Below are positions 35,443 to 47,400 of a stretch of 64,000 nucleotides of DNA, piece by piece (position 1 is the stretch's first letter; the number at the start of each line of letters is the position of its first letter). The notes under the pieces are model-generated. The model had not been told where the DNA came from. It made no database searches and saw only the letters and a program-made list of their open reading frames with translations. This stretch comes from Bactrocera neohumeralis. Its lineage: Eukaryota; Arthropoda; Insecta; Diptera; Tephritidae. The stretch lies in contig NC_065921.1 of the NCBI RefSeq assembly GCF_024586455.1, forward strand, positions 24,058,635 through 24,122,634. Direction: 5' to 3'. Position numbers and translations under genes: made by a program.

Positions 35443-35940
35443 TTTTGTTCGTTTTAAGTAAACGTATTTCTAATCACTAATCAACAAGTGGCGCTTATGT
35501 ACTTTGCTTTTGTTTTGTTAGAAGTAATTAAATTATTGTCGATTTTTGTTCGATAGCCACTTCACTTTATTCGCACTTTCACTCGTTCTTTCTCTTAGTT
35601 TTCGAAATTCTCATTGGTTTTTATCACCGGTTTATGGCACTACCGGCGGCCATAAAAATCAATGCAATACTAATTTTGATAACAGCGCCCACACTGTTTA
35701 TATTTGATTATTTTATCGGTGGCTAGTGGACAAGCTTACCAGCTGTGATTCCCTGGCGCATAAATTTGAAAGAAAGTGAGATAAGAAATTTTTAATGTAT
35801 GTTTGGGTGCACCGATTGATATCGAAGTGCGTGCTTTTTGATTCATCGGTACATTTGACCTGGTGAAATTTGCAAGAATGACATTTAGAAGTGTACTATA
35901 TAAATAAAAATATACATATATACATGTACTTGTATATATA
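35443..35940. other. upstream region of gene 2
   Basis: This likely holds the 5' untranslated region and promoter of gene 2, but no convincing TATA box or initiator could be fixed. No coding sequence is visible. Confidence 0.35.
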
Positions 35941-36421
35941 TGGTAGTCGAAAAAGTCTTTTCGTATTTTTAATAAAATTTTAACTTATTTTTTTATATTT
36001 TACTAATAAATAAATAAATAAATATGTACCATTTCAGTCGATCACTTTTTGCCATTATTCCATTTGTGTAAATCGAAATTTCGCAATTTCCAGAACAGAA
36101 GCGAGCAAAACATTGTTGTGCTACACTAACTGATACAGCATCGTCTCCGTAAACTTCACAAATTTCATTGGTGTCCTGCGTGGCATGCTTCCCTTTTTAT
36201 AGAAAAATTTCAAAATATAGCGAATATCTTAATTACTTTCACTCATTTTTCAAGATCTGTAACTTTTTTTCAACTTTCCCGAATTTAATTTTGGTTAAAT
36301 GAAGCTTAAAATCTCATCTTTCCAACACTATATAGTATGATACAATGTGATTGGTAGCACTGGAGATATACGACTACAATGACATCTATTGACAAAATAC
36401 GAAAAGACTTTTTCGACTACC
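35941..36421 (-). mobile_element. internally deleted mariner with both terminal repeats
   Basis: TGGTAGTCGAAAAAGTCTTT at the left and AAAGACTTTTTCGACTACC at the right form terminal repeats of nearly 30 bp. Inside, on the minus strand, are the leader and first part of the transposase, including TNEICEVYGDDAVS-like sequence at about 36160. The remainder is deleted. It belongs to the lineage of the copies at 1-2007 and 5521. Confidence 0.88.
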
Positions 36422-36424
36422 GGT

Positions 36425-37700
36425 TTGATGTTTGTCGCCGTACATGTAGCTCGTAAACGCCTAACTTAATCGCAAAATTATAAAAGACCATAACGTAGAG
36501 CAATAAATGTAAAATTTTAGCGCCGTCGAAGATCTTGTATAATTCAAAAACTCTTCGTTTCACAATTTTCAAAAAATTTAGTGTGAGTTCTTCCACCTAG
36601 GAACTACGGGAAAATATATATCTTGGAATATATATAAATATACCTTGAAAATGTCAAAGCAATCGATGTAGTAGTTCTATTTTTAAATTCTCAAAAACCT
36701 ACGTTTATTAGGCAGTTTCTCTAGGTGTGCCCCTTAAAAGTCGAATGAATAAGGCTTTTGATAAAAATGTTGATACCTTCGATCCTTACCTGCATTCATC
36801 TATAGTAATAATACATTTTTTTGGAACTTGGAGTTGAGATAATTTCAAGCAGAAAAATCTAACTCACCGCCAGACGACTTTTTTCGGAGGTCCTCCTGGA
36901 AATTGGCTACGGGATCAGGGGCATTCAATTTTTCAAAATGAATCACCGATTATATACGTTGGTACACGAGTTCCTGGGCAAAAAAAAAGTGAAAACGAAT
37001 TCGTAGATGTGCGAAATCGTTCCCATTGCCACACGCACAAAACACCATTAAACTCTAAGCACACGCTCTTAGTAAGTAAGTTAAATGTACATATCTTAAG
37101 GTAAATATCCAAATTCGCTTTGGATAATTCCCTTCAGCATTCTAACCGACACTGTAAAATTGGATGAAATCAGATGATAACCTCGCTCACTCCATATATA
37201 ACGGGTCCGTTAAATAGTCCAGAGGCATACAATTTCAATACCTTCTCGACAGATATCGTCCAAATTTTGTATATAATGTTTCTTCATTTTCTTATGTTCC
37301 AGTGCGAAAACGAACGAAGTCGGACTACAACCACGCCTACTTTCCGTATAACTGTATCTGATACTTTCACTTTCCAAAATCAAACACGAAAAATTGTATC
37401 GGGATAAAACTTTGCTCAAATAGTGCGCTTAGAGTCTGACCAAAAAGTGTCCAAATCGGATCAAAACTATTCAAGTCCCCAGATAGAGAATATACGGATC
37501 AAGGTTTCATTTGAGACATTTTTTATCGAAAATATCGATCATTCTGTAAGATATATTCCAGAAATTCGGAGAAAATTCTTTCATAAGAATATTATGCTTT
37601 TATGCCAAAAATGATTTGAATCGGATCAATAATTTCTTTAGCCCCCATATACATAACAGAAAGATTTTTGAAAAACCCTTATTATATATCTTAAGCTTTT
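36425..37700. repeat. dispersed non-coding repeats, mini-me-like
   Basis: Several stretches (CCTCGCTCACTCCATATATA; ATATATTCCAGAAATTCGGA; TTGAATCGGATCAATAATTT) recur in altered form at 25130-25925 and 51395-51900. Frames at 37174-37614 are short and featureless. No clear ends are seen. Confidence 0.4.
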
Positions 37701-39829
37701 GGAATGTTTTTTTTTTTTAATAAAATGGCCTTAGTACCTTTCAAAAGTTATAAATTTTGTTGCTAAGGTAATGTAGGCGCAGAGGTTGAAAACTTGCCGT
37801 AAACACCATTCAACACTTACAAACATTATGCACCTGAAGGAATTTCCCACAACGCTGTTTGAGTAATTAGATCAGGTTTTGATTTCATTATTATTTTTTT
37901 TTTCGAAACTAGTATTAAAACTATTTACTTTTGTAGGCAATTACCATGAAATCGAATTAGGAACTAATTGCTTATTAAATTTTTATTTATGTTACGTAAT
38001 TTTAATTTTTTTTTTTTAATATATTTGAGGTTATATTTCAAATTCTTACACATGACGTAAAAAATTATTTAAATTTAACGAATCTTAGATAAGAACTTTT
38101 GGAAATCACCGTCTAAATGCATCAAATGACACAACAATAAATAAAGATATAAGCGACATAAAAAAAAAGAAACTGTCCAAAGAAATGATGAATGACTCTA
38201 TGGTTGCCTTAAGCTTCTTTTCTTTATAACTTTGCGAACTACAAAATATGTATGCAAGTGTTTTTTTTTAATGTAAAATATTTTTTTCGAATTCAATTTC
38301 AAAATTAAATTGAAATAAAATTTTTACTGAATTTGTTTCCTTTTTTTATTAAACAATTAATATTTTAAATATAAAAATTACGAATATTTTAGAAAAAAAT
38401 TATTCTTAATTATTTTATTTCAAATTAATTATTTTTTAAATTAAACATCCATAATAATATATGTACCTTCAATTTCAAATTCCAGCACGAGACATTTTCT
38501 ATTTTCAAATGTAACTGCAATTTCACCTACACCCAACCTAATAAAGGTGTTTCACACAGAATTTAAGCCTACGTGATTCATTACTCGCGCAATGTCCGTA
38601 TTTATTCACCGATATGTGTGGTTGCCCGATATAAAAAAGTACAGTTTTGCTATTAGCTTTTGTCAATTCGCTGGTACAGTCGCGCGTGAAGCATATAGCC
38701 ATCCCACTTTTACACATTATTTTCCCACATTGTTGCTTAGTGTGTGCCGACAGCAAAAGTTTCTACTTCGGTTGAATGTTGTCTTATCATCGTTGGTTCG
38801 TGCGCGTGTTGGCTTTAAATCATATTTTCTCTATTTCTCGTTTTTGCGAGCGTTAATGAATTTGTTGCCGTGCTCTACTGATACCCGATTTTTTACCATG
38901 AAATTCAATTACGCAGAGCAGTGATAAAATCATATCCACTGTTTTTTTTTTTTTGTTTTTAACATCTATCACTTATCTATAGTATTTAGCTCTTGATATT
39001 TAAACAACTTCCGTTGGGGTACCTTTCAATGGATATTTAGCTTTGCGATTTGAAATCGTAGGAGTGGGTTGATGCAGGGGAATACTTCTACATGCATCTG
39101 AAAAAAAGGGAAAAAATTATGAATTTTTATCAGACTTTTTTTCTAGAAATGCACTCAGTGGAATTTTCTAGGAAGTACACTCTTGAATCAATCTATAACA
39201 TAATTTTAGATTCTGCCTTTGCCTGGGAATCGTGCCAACCATTCTATCGGGGCTTCAGGTGTTTATGTGAATATGTGTCCCTTGACAATGATCTTCCAGT
39301 TTTTCGATTGCATGAAAAATATTTTTTTTTTGGCGAAACAAAAATAGCTAATAGAATAATTTGACAAAAATCGACTTTTTTTTCAACGTCTGCATTTTGT
39401 TACATTTAACTTTTTTCTCAATCGAGCGTCAACAGCTTAGAAATTAAAAATTAAAAAAGTGGTCGGAATAACTTCGCTGCTGCTCACTCGGGTGGAAAAA
39501 GCGCATAAATTGTGAAATTCTATAATATCATTATTTTTTTTTTAATTTTGTGTATATTAGTTTATTTACTAATTGCGCAAAAGCATATACTCAATATTTT
39601 ATGGAGCAATTTTCTTAAAAAAAAACTCAAAATATGCGTTATTAAAGTGGCTACACAAGGTGTGCCCCTTAATTGGCAAATGAGTTTTCAAATAAATAAA
39701 AAAGGTTATTAAGTCTACCTTGCCAAAAAGTATAAGTTTTAATTAAAATAAAAAAAAAAACTTCATTTAACTCCCATTAATATGGTAGTTCACTGTTTTT
39801 TTATTTAGTTATACTACTGTGATCAAATT
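37701..39829. other. intergenic, AT-rich
   Basis: No supported gene. A 110-residue frame at 38592-38924 lacks any family feature and has no matching splice or promoter context. Poly(T) and poly(A) runs are frequent. Confidence 0.4.
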
Positions 39830-40040
39830 GAAAGGTGAATTTTGTCCATTTCATCTCCTTCAAAGTAACCCCCTCCCATTGCAACACACTTACGGCAACG
39901 AATTTTCCAGTCATCATAACACTTGGAAAAATCCTCGTCGTGATGGCCATCAGAGCCTTCTTCGATTCAGCTTTTATAACCTCAATTGAGTTGGACGGCT
40001 CTGGTACGCATACTGTAGCTCGTGCATATCAGTGAGGAAA
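39830..40040 (-). mobile_element. mariner C-terminal fragment
   Basis: The minus strand in shifting frames reads CYDDWKIRCRKCVAMGGGYF and EGDEMDKIHL, the usual C-terminus of a mariner lineage. Nothing upstream of about 70 residues is preserved. Confidence 0.7.
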
Positions 40041-40072
40041 AGTGTAACGTGCCATGAATCTTTTTTTATTTT

Positions 40073-40184
40073 TATACTCTCGCAACAAAGTTGTAAATGG
40101 CGGATAATGAAATCTCGATTATCACTTTATCATGCGAGAGTATAAAATGTTCGGTGACACCTGAACTTAGCCCTTCCTTACTTG
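40073..40184. mobile_element. 112-bp deletion derivative of the mini-me-like element
   Basis: It starts TATACTCTCGCAACAAAGTT and ends TAGCCCTTCCTTACTTG, as at 721-1781. The interior is reduced to the first 20 or so bases joined to the last 90 (TAATGAAATCTCGATTATCA onward). Confidence 0.8.
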
Positions 40185-40689
40185 TTTTCGTTTCACTAAC
40201 TTGCACTAGCATAAGCTATGTTTTGTACAGTCATTTGTAGTTTCCACTATACATATTACTTTAAGGGTAGCAACTTACTGTATGTTTTTTGGTTACTCTC
40301 TGACCCTAGTGCATAATTTTCTCAGACAATTATCTACACCATAAAATGATAATCAATCCGAGGATTATTTTTGTTACTCTAGTTCGATTAAATTTAAATA
40401 AAAATTTTTTTTTTATTAGATGTCAGCAATTTTAAACAAAAACAATGATCAGCTGTTGCTTTAATGTAATAGATTGCGGCATTTGACGTTTGGTACTAGA
40501 TCGGCGGTTGTAAAAAAACCACTATTTCCCTACAATACAAAAATATGGGGAAAATTTAATGACAGCACCGGCGTTGCCATGCGCAGAAATTAATGATCTT
40601 GCTAAATTTATTTTAATAGATCTATGCCTTAAATTACATAAATATGCTAAATTCGAGTTTGTGGGAGAATTAAAATAGTTTTAATGAAT

Positions 40690-42130
40690 TTAAGTGAAAT
40701 AAAAAACAATAAAGATATTTAATAATGCTAGAAATTTAAAAATGAAAAAAAATAATAAAAATAAAATAAATAAATTACATGACATTTAAATTATAAAAAA
40801 AATATATATGTGTATATAAGTATTAAAATAAAAAAACCATAATTTATTAAATTTTCTTTAATTTTAATGAATTATTAATCTTTCTTTATTTATTCTTTTT
40901 TAATATCTAAATACCTTTTATTATAATCTTTTTTATTTTTATGTACATACGTTTCGTTTTAATGCCCTCTAATATTTAAGTAAAAAAAATAAAAAATTTA
41001 ATAAAGTTTATTAAATTTTTTATTAAAATAATTAAATACTATTAAGAGTGATATATCCACTTAAAATAAAAATAATAAAAAAATAATATAGCATTTAATT
41101 AAAAAAAATTTTTTTTTACTAAACACATGAAGCAATATCATTAAAAAAAATATTAATTACAGAAAAAGTTTCAACAAATTCTCATAATAATGATATATTA
41201 ATTAAAACAAAAATAATTAAAATAAAAAACTAAACATAGTATCTAATTAACAAAATATTTTTTTTAATATGGTTAAAAAAAAATAATAATTACCAAAAAA
41301 AAATGTTTTAAAAAAAATACTAATAATCATACTAATTACGGAAAAATTTATTTAAGTAAAAAAAATAATATTGTATTTAATTTAAAAAAATATTTTTTTT
41401 AAATATGACTAAAAAAATAATTATTACCACAAAAAGTTAAAAAAAAATACTATACATACATACAATACCTAATTAAAACATTTAAATATAAAAATTATAT
41501 TTTAATTAAAAATTAATTTTTTTTAATAATAATCATATACTAATTACGGAAAAATTTATTTAAGTAAAAAAAATAATATAGTATTTAATTAAAAAAATAT
41601 TTTTTTTAAATATGACTAAATAAATAATAACTACCAAAAAAAGTTGTCAAAAAAAATACTAATAATCATATATGTATATGTACATACAAACCTAATTAAA
41701 ACAAAAATAATTTAAATAAAAAAATTATAATTTAATTAAAAATTATTATTTTTTAAACTAAAAGTAGTATTAGTAAGTATATACTAATTAAAGAAAAATT
41801 AATTTAGCTAAAAAAATATAATATATTATTTAATTAAAAAAATATTTTTTATATTCAAACATATTAAACAATATCATAAACAATAATAATTACAAAAAAA
41901 GTAAAAAAAAAAATCCTATTTATAATGGTTATTCGTAAAACAAAAATAATTTAAAAAAAATAATAATAATAATACAGTATTTAATTAAAAAATATTATCT
42001 TAAACCTAAAAATAAAAATATAATAATTATAAAAAATTATAAAAAATAATATTTAAATTTAAAAATATGCAAAAAAATAATATAGTATTAAAATAAAAAT
42101 ATCAATAATTTAAATAAAAATTAAAAATAT
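40690..42130. repeat. extremely AT-rich degenerate tandem array
   Basis: Nearly pure A/T sequence in which a unit of about 200-240 bp recurs imperfectly. CTAATTACGGAAAAATTTAT occurs near 41332 and 41536, each followed by TAAGTAAAAAAAATAATA and then a TTTTTTTTAAATATGACTAA block. A weaker third copy starts near 41780. Confidence 0.65.
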
Positions 42131-43399
42131 GAAATTAAAAAAATTTAAAGAAACTAATAACAATTTAATATATTTTTACAAAATGCAAATGCGCATGTTG
42201 TCATATTATATCTCAATACACCGGATACGCATGCGCATTCTTAAATATATTCATATTCTGATATTTATATCTGCATATGTGTATGTGCCCATTTACCTAC
42301 ATATTTACATTGTATGTATAAATATCAGCAATCATACATACGCGTTTTTAAGCCCTTTGAAATAAAAGTCAATCCGCGTTAGATTGGATTAGGCATAAGC
42401 AGTAAGCGTAGTAGAAAAATAATTGATTTTTTAATTCTCTTTGAATTTTGTTTTCGTTTTGCTTTTCGACTCCGCTGACTGCTCGTACTTATAATTTGTA
42501 TATTCATTGTTTATTTTGAACGCCTTGGACAATCACATATACCAAATATTTATTTAACTACACACAGACAAAAACAACTGGCAAAATATTTACGTTCGCC
42601 GTGTAAGTGCCGTTGGAGGCCCCCGAAAACACCCTTTTGTCACACCTTGTTTGCGCCTGATTAGGCATTTGTGCGTTGATTGGACAATACCAATGAAATT
42701 ATGCTCCAATTCGAATGGATTGAGCTTTAATAGGATTAAATATTTGGTATTAAGACAAACACCGACAAGCGGCATAAAACGAAAGCACAAATCAATATGG
42801 TGACAGTGGCTGATGAAAAATGCTTCAACGGATAAATAAAAAATAGAAGTATTATAAATAATTTGTGTACTTAGGTGTGTATGTATGTATGTATGTATGT
42901 ATGTATGTATGTGTATTACATGTGTATCTCTGTATGTAGTGAAACAGAACGACCTCTGCATTTACTTTTCATTTTAATCGAAATATCCAAAAGACAGGCG
43001 AAAGGCAGGGTTGGCTTCAGATCAGAGGCTTATCTGCGCGAGAGCTTTTGATCTGTTTCGTCAAGCTTGATCTGACTTGATAGACATTTATCAATATTTA
43101 TTTCTTGTTGCCGAAATATTTTTTCTATTCTTGTTATGATGTCCATGGTGAATACAACTTAAAGTTATAAATAGAGAAGGAGAAGAATGTAGTTTTCGGC
43201 GCTTACCCTAAATATAACCGAAATATAACATTTATACAATATACTTACACTATACAAAATACAAATCTAAGTAATTTTTTTTCTCTGAGTGAAATTTGAT
43301 TATTTTATTTGATCACATAAAATGCCTTTGTTTGAAGCGATAATTTTTGCATTTCGCAAAATATATAACCAACACAGCCAAATACTGTTCGAAATCTAT
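42131..43399. other. intergenic, includes (TATG)n microsatellite
   Basis: GTAT/TATG repeats run from about 42875 to 42914. Sequence at 42580-42870 looks single-copy, but its 123-residue minus-strand frame has no family feature. No gene is assigned. Confidence 0.45.
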
Positions 43400-44250
43400 G
43401 TAACTTACAAAACTCAAATGTTGGCCACGGCCACGTCTTAGATGATCCATCGCTCGAGCATTTCGACTGGCAACTGCCAACTGGCGAATGAAAGCGAAGA
43501 AGAGTGATTTTCCCCACAGGAAAAAGTCTAACGGTGTCATATTACACGACTTTGGTGGCCAATCGACCGGCCCAAAACGTGAAATTATATGCTCACCGAA
43601 GTGTTCTCCTAATAAAGCCATTGATTGATGCGATGTATGTGGGAGTGGCGGCGACTTGTTGAAACCAAATGTCGCCGAGATCACTAGCTTCAATTTCTTT
43701 TGAAGATATATGGACTGATGATTCCACCGCCCCATAAACCACATCAAACCGTTGTTTATTTTTTTATAAAATGGCAGCTCTTGAATCTCTTCAGGTTGCT
43801 CTTCATCCCAAATGTGGGAATTTTGCTAGTTTACATACTCATTGAGTCAGAAATGAGCCGCTAAACAAAATATAGCTCGAAAACGTCGGCTCTTCATGCA
43901 ACTTTTCAAGAGTCCATGGAGCGAAGTCGTTCCATACGTCTGTCCGAGTTGCTGCAAACGGCGTCGAATCGACTCTCCATGGTTTCTGCTATATTTTCTT
44001 CACATAATGAATGCTGGGTCTCAAGATGGGTGATGGTGTTGCGAATAGTACGCTCAGTAGCCCGATGATGTTGATCATTCAATCATTATAAAACGTGAAT
44101 TTTCGTCATTTAGTTGAACGATTCGTAAACGTTGTTTTTCCATGATAAAATGCCAAACAATACTGAACAAAAATAACATGACAGCGTCTCACGCGTGATC
44201 TGTCAAAAGAAGGCTATTTAAAAAAGTACCTCTACTTAGGTTACCCGTTA
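43400..44250 (-). mobile_element. Tc1/mariner-superfamily element, HTSHQSM type
   Basis: The 5' end at about 44221-44250 (AAAAAAGTACCTCTACTTAG, then GTTACCC) is intact. The minus-strand frame at 43747-43313 includes LVISATFGFNKS, HTSHQSMALLGEHFGEHIIS and FGPVDWPPKSCNMTPLDFFL, ending RGRGQHL. The second catalytic position (DGATCHTS in relatives) is altered, and the 3' terminal repeat is lost. Confidence 0.82.
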
Positions 44251-44399
44251 ATTTGTACTGATTTTTGCACATAGTTTCGGTTTGAATTGCATAATTTATA
44301 AAAGTTTCATGTAGAAATTGTTCTCTACTCTACGACCGATCAGTTTCTTAGATAATTTTCTTCTTATAAAATTTGTTTCTTACATAATTTGTTTAACCG

Positions 44400-45060
44400 A
44401 AGGCTTCCTCTAATATTCTTTATTTAATGTGAAGTAAAATCGAATTAAGTACTGAATAGAACATCATGCAAATAGTCTACACGACTTCTTTTGTAGGAAC
44501 GAATTCGATGAACGCAGTTTTCTAGTACTCTTTCCACCAAATCAAATCGTATATCATGAATAGCACGTCCAATAATGACTTCCAAAGCGTGAAGGGAGTC
44601 TAGTTTATTGCTAAAGACCAATGACTTCAAATAACCCCACAAGAAGTAGTGAAACGGTGTTAAATAAGAACATCGTGGAGGGTTACCATTTTTTGAAATC
44701 ATCGTATTTCCAAAGTCGCAATAATTCGGTTGTTGCACGTGTTGTGTGGCAGGTAGTCCCATCTTGTTGTACACTTCTTCCAATTGAGGGCATAAAAAGT
44801 TGGTTATCATCGATTTATACCGCTCTTCATTGATAGTGACGGTGTCACCAGCTTCACTTCGAAAGAAATCCTTTCTCAAAATCCGCCAGGTTGTGGTTTC
44901 AGACAGTCCCAATTCTTGAGATCGTCTTGAAATCGGCAAATTGCGGTCTTCAGCAACACTTGCCTAAACGGCAGCAATATTTTCATTATGAAATCAGTGT
45001 TATTCCTTAATAAAATTGGGTGAAGAGTTACACCAGTACCACTTCTTTTTGAAGAAGGTT
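44400..45060 (-). mobile_element. Tc1/mariner-superfamily fragment, second lineage
   Basis: A 164-residue minus-strand frame (44939-44445) includes LGLSETTTWRILRKDFF (helix-turn-helix), GDTVTINEERYKSMITNFL, MGLPATQHVQQ, PRCSYLTPFHYFLWGYLKS, and an end RSYKRSRVDYLHDVLF. The segment with the first catalytic Asp is deleted. It is related to but distinct from the copies at 22005 and 43400. Confidence 0.75.
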
Positions 45061-45077
45061 TACGACACTGTCATACA

Positions 45078-45648
45078 TACAAGGCGTGTTCCAAAGTAAA
45101 CAGGACTTTAAAAAAAAAAAACAGAACAAATGGTTTTTTCGGCAAAATCAATTTATTTTATTCAAAATAGTCTACTTCTGCTTCAATACAGCTTTTTGCA
45201 CGGTCCAAAAGGTCTGCATAACGCTTTCCTTTCATGGGCAAATGCATTTTTCCGAAAAGGAAGAAGTCGCACGGTGCCATATCAGGTGAACACGGGGAGT
45301 GGTTAATGGTTAAAATGTGATTTTTGGTGAAATAATCGTCCTTCGAATGCTGGATTCTGAGCAATTTTTGGTCGTCAGTCAATTTGTGCGGCACAAACCG
45401 TGCACACACCTTTCGTAAGCCCAAATGTTCGGTCAAAATGCGATAAATCGATGTTTTGGAAATGTTCAATTCCATTTCCATGAATTTCAACAATGATTTC
45501 GGCTGATTTTTTATGAATTCAATCACAGTTTCGCTGAAATTTCCGGTGATGACGGAAATTGTCACTGGGCAACCGATAAGGATAGCAGGATCTAACGCGC
45601 CAGGGGCGCTAGATTCAAAAAGTCCTGTTTACTTCGGAACGCACATTG
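45078..45648 (-). mobile_element. internally deleted mariner with both terminal repeats
   Basis: GTGTTCCAAAGTAAACAGGA at 45084 and TCCTGTTTACTTCGGAACGC at 45622 are inverted ends. The minus-strand frame 45565-45158 (135 residues) reads MTISVITGNFSETVIEFIKN, then LGLRKVCARFVPHKLTDDQK. It jumps from SKDDYFTKNHILT to INHSPCSPDMAPCDFFLFGK, ending AEVDYFE. The deletion removes the first two catalytic Asp residues and is the same as in the copy at 6635-7085. Confidence 0.9.
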
Positions 45649-46265
45649 TATTTTAAAAATTCACAGTAAAATATTTGAGGGAAAAAATTAAATATTTTTC
45701 GAGTTACACGCGGTCTTCGAGAGCACTAAACAAACGTCATCCGCTTATACCTAAATAACCTTCCTAGAAGATATTGTCCGTACAATTACCTATAGTTCAC
45801 GAAATTGCGGCATTTAAAAAAATGTTCCAAAAATGGCTTTTTGGCTTGCCTAAATTCGATTTTTGTTCGGATCAAAAAACTGGGTGGTCCATGTGTGAAC
45901 AGCTAGATGAAAAATAACTTGAATATAAGAGAAAGAGCTGATTGAACCGAGCCGGTAAATTTCAAAAGACTGTAACTGAAAAACTATTTGCGATATCGGT
46001 TTAAAAATTTCGTATGCTTTTTTTTAAATGTATATCCTAGTAATGTCTGACGACCCCTAGGATTTTAGTAAATCGATAGTGAAACCACCCGGACAAAAAT
46101 GCTTTCCCTCAATTTGTCCTCTTTGAACCATCCTTTTGACGAAGTTCATCAATACAAAAAGTTTTATTTGTGGAACTTCTGAGAAATCGTTAAGAAACCA
46201 TCGGGCAATAATTGTGATTTTCTTATATAAAACTTTGTATTCGAATGGAAGATTTTCTGTAGTAT
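45649..46265. other. intergenic repeat debris
   Basis: 45650-46080 resembles the mini-me-like family. 46100-46260 matches the non-LTR fragment at 34240-34400 (CTTTTGACGAAGTTCATCAA). No gene is visible. Confidence 0.4.
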
Positions 46266-46269
46266 ACTA

Positions 46270-46745
46270 ATATGTATATATTTATTCTTCAATGTCTATA
46301 TTGGTCCCAATACACTTGTGCCAATTTTTTTCAATCCTCGAAACAGTTGTTAAAGTCAATTTCCGAAATCCCCTGCAATGCGCGTAGCGATTCACGTTTA
46401 ATGTCTCCAATTTACTCAAACTCACAAAGAATCAAGGAATTATGCGGCGCTGCATTTTCGTGGTGAAAAAATCAAGACACCTAATTCCCGGCTCTTTTTA
46501 CGAATAGCTTCGCGCAACTTTGGCTGGTCGACAGGAATTTGGCGGGCACCACACCTCAATAATCGAAGAACGCTGTCAACGTAACCTTGATTTTTGACCT
46601 GCTTTGATGTGTTTTTTCGGCTTCGGCTCACCTTTGCCACGATATTCTGCCTTTTGATCGTCGGTTTCCGAGTAGTAAGCATAGCTCCAAGACTCATCGT
46701 CCGTTCTAATACGTTTCAAGACATCTTGGTAAGCATTACTATTTT
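46270..46745 (-). mobile_element. decayed mariner, C-terminal half
   Basis: Reading the minus strand from 46735, broken frames give VKNQGYVDSV-like sequence, LREAIRKKSRELG near 46510, a remnant of the second-Asp motif near 46460, and then EDIKRESLRALQGI-like and FEDWKK-like sequence near 46400-46330. A deletion removes the DLAPCDF motif. Its C-terminus is close to the fragment at 6300-6620. Confidence 0.65.
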
Positions 46746-46779
46746 TTGCCTACAGTAGTATTTTTTTCCAAATGATGAT

Positions 46780-46985
46780 CCATTTCGAAGTTCCCACTTT
46801 TTTAAGGAAAAATACATAAACTTTAAATTTAATGAGGAAGGTTTATTATCATTCCAAAGAATATTCCTTGGCATTTATTTTTTGAAGATTATCTCTTTCA
46901 AATGTTGAACGCGGCTACGTCTCAAATGGTCTATCCGTTGGGTCTAATTTTCGTTGACTCGTTCGAGCATTTCGATTGGTAACTT
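46780..46985 (-). mobile_element. 3' fragment of the HTSHQSM Tc1/mariner-like family
   Basis: TGATCCATTTCGAAGTTCCC resembles the left end at 22005, and TTGAAGATTATCTCTTTCAA onward matches its 3' coding end. It breaks off at about 46985 into non-LTR sequence. Confidence 0.7.
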
Positions 46986-47400
46986 CTACAATTGCCGTTG
47001 TAAGGTGTTTCTAGTCTGCTACCAGGTTTGCCAATTAGTCTGTGACCTGTTACCACTCCCACTAGAGTTCTTATGGCATTCTTTTTAAAGTTTAATAGTC
47101 GGCATGTGCGGCCCATGTTCTAATTATGCCAAGTTTGTTGGTTTGTTGCACAAATTATGGATTTACTCCACCTAAACTTATATATCAATAACATGTTTGC
47201 CGATTAAATATTAACAAGTAGGCATAAATATCAGTTCTTTTTTTCTGGGGGTCTAAATCTAGAGTTGGTGCCTGCTCTGGCACAGTTACCCGAACATCAC
47301 CATGTTCTGGCACACATTGCAGGTTTATTGAAATACGATATCACTTACCGCAAAAAAGTAATTGCTCGCCAGTCCATTTTGTTATTAAATCGGTTCAAAA
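46986..47400 (-). mobile_element. non-LTR retrotransposon fragment
   Basis: It shares phrases with 34430-34720 (TCTACAATTGCCGTTGTAAG; CACATTGCAGGTTTATTG). No open frame remains, so the orientation is tentative. Confidence 0.4.

Noticed and set aside
38592..38924. 110-residue plus-strand frame
   Set aside because: No domain, no splice context and no sign of conservation; compatible with chance.
42590..42961. 123-residue minus-strand frame including a His/Thr-rich run
   Set aside because: The run is translation of the (TATG)n microsatellite, and the remainder shows no family feature.
46440..46697. 85-residue minus-strand frame as a possible small gene
   Set aside because: Its segments in neighbouring frames match mariner transposase, so it is a transposon fragment.
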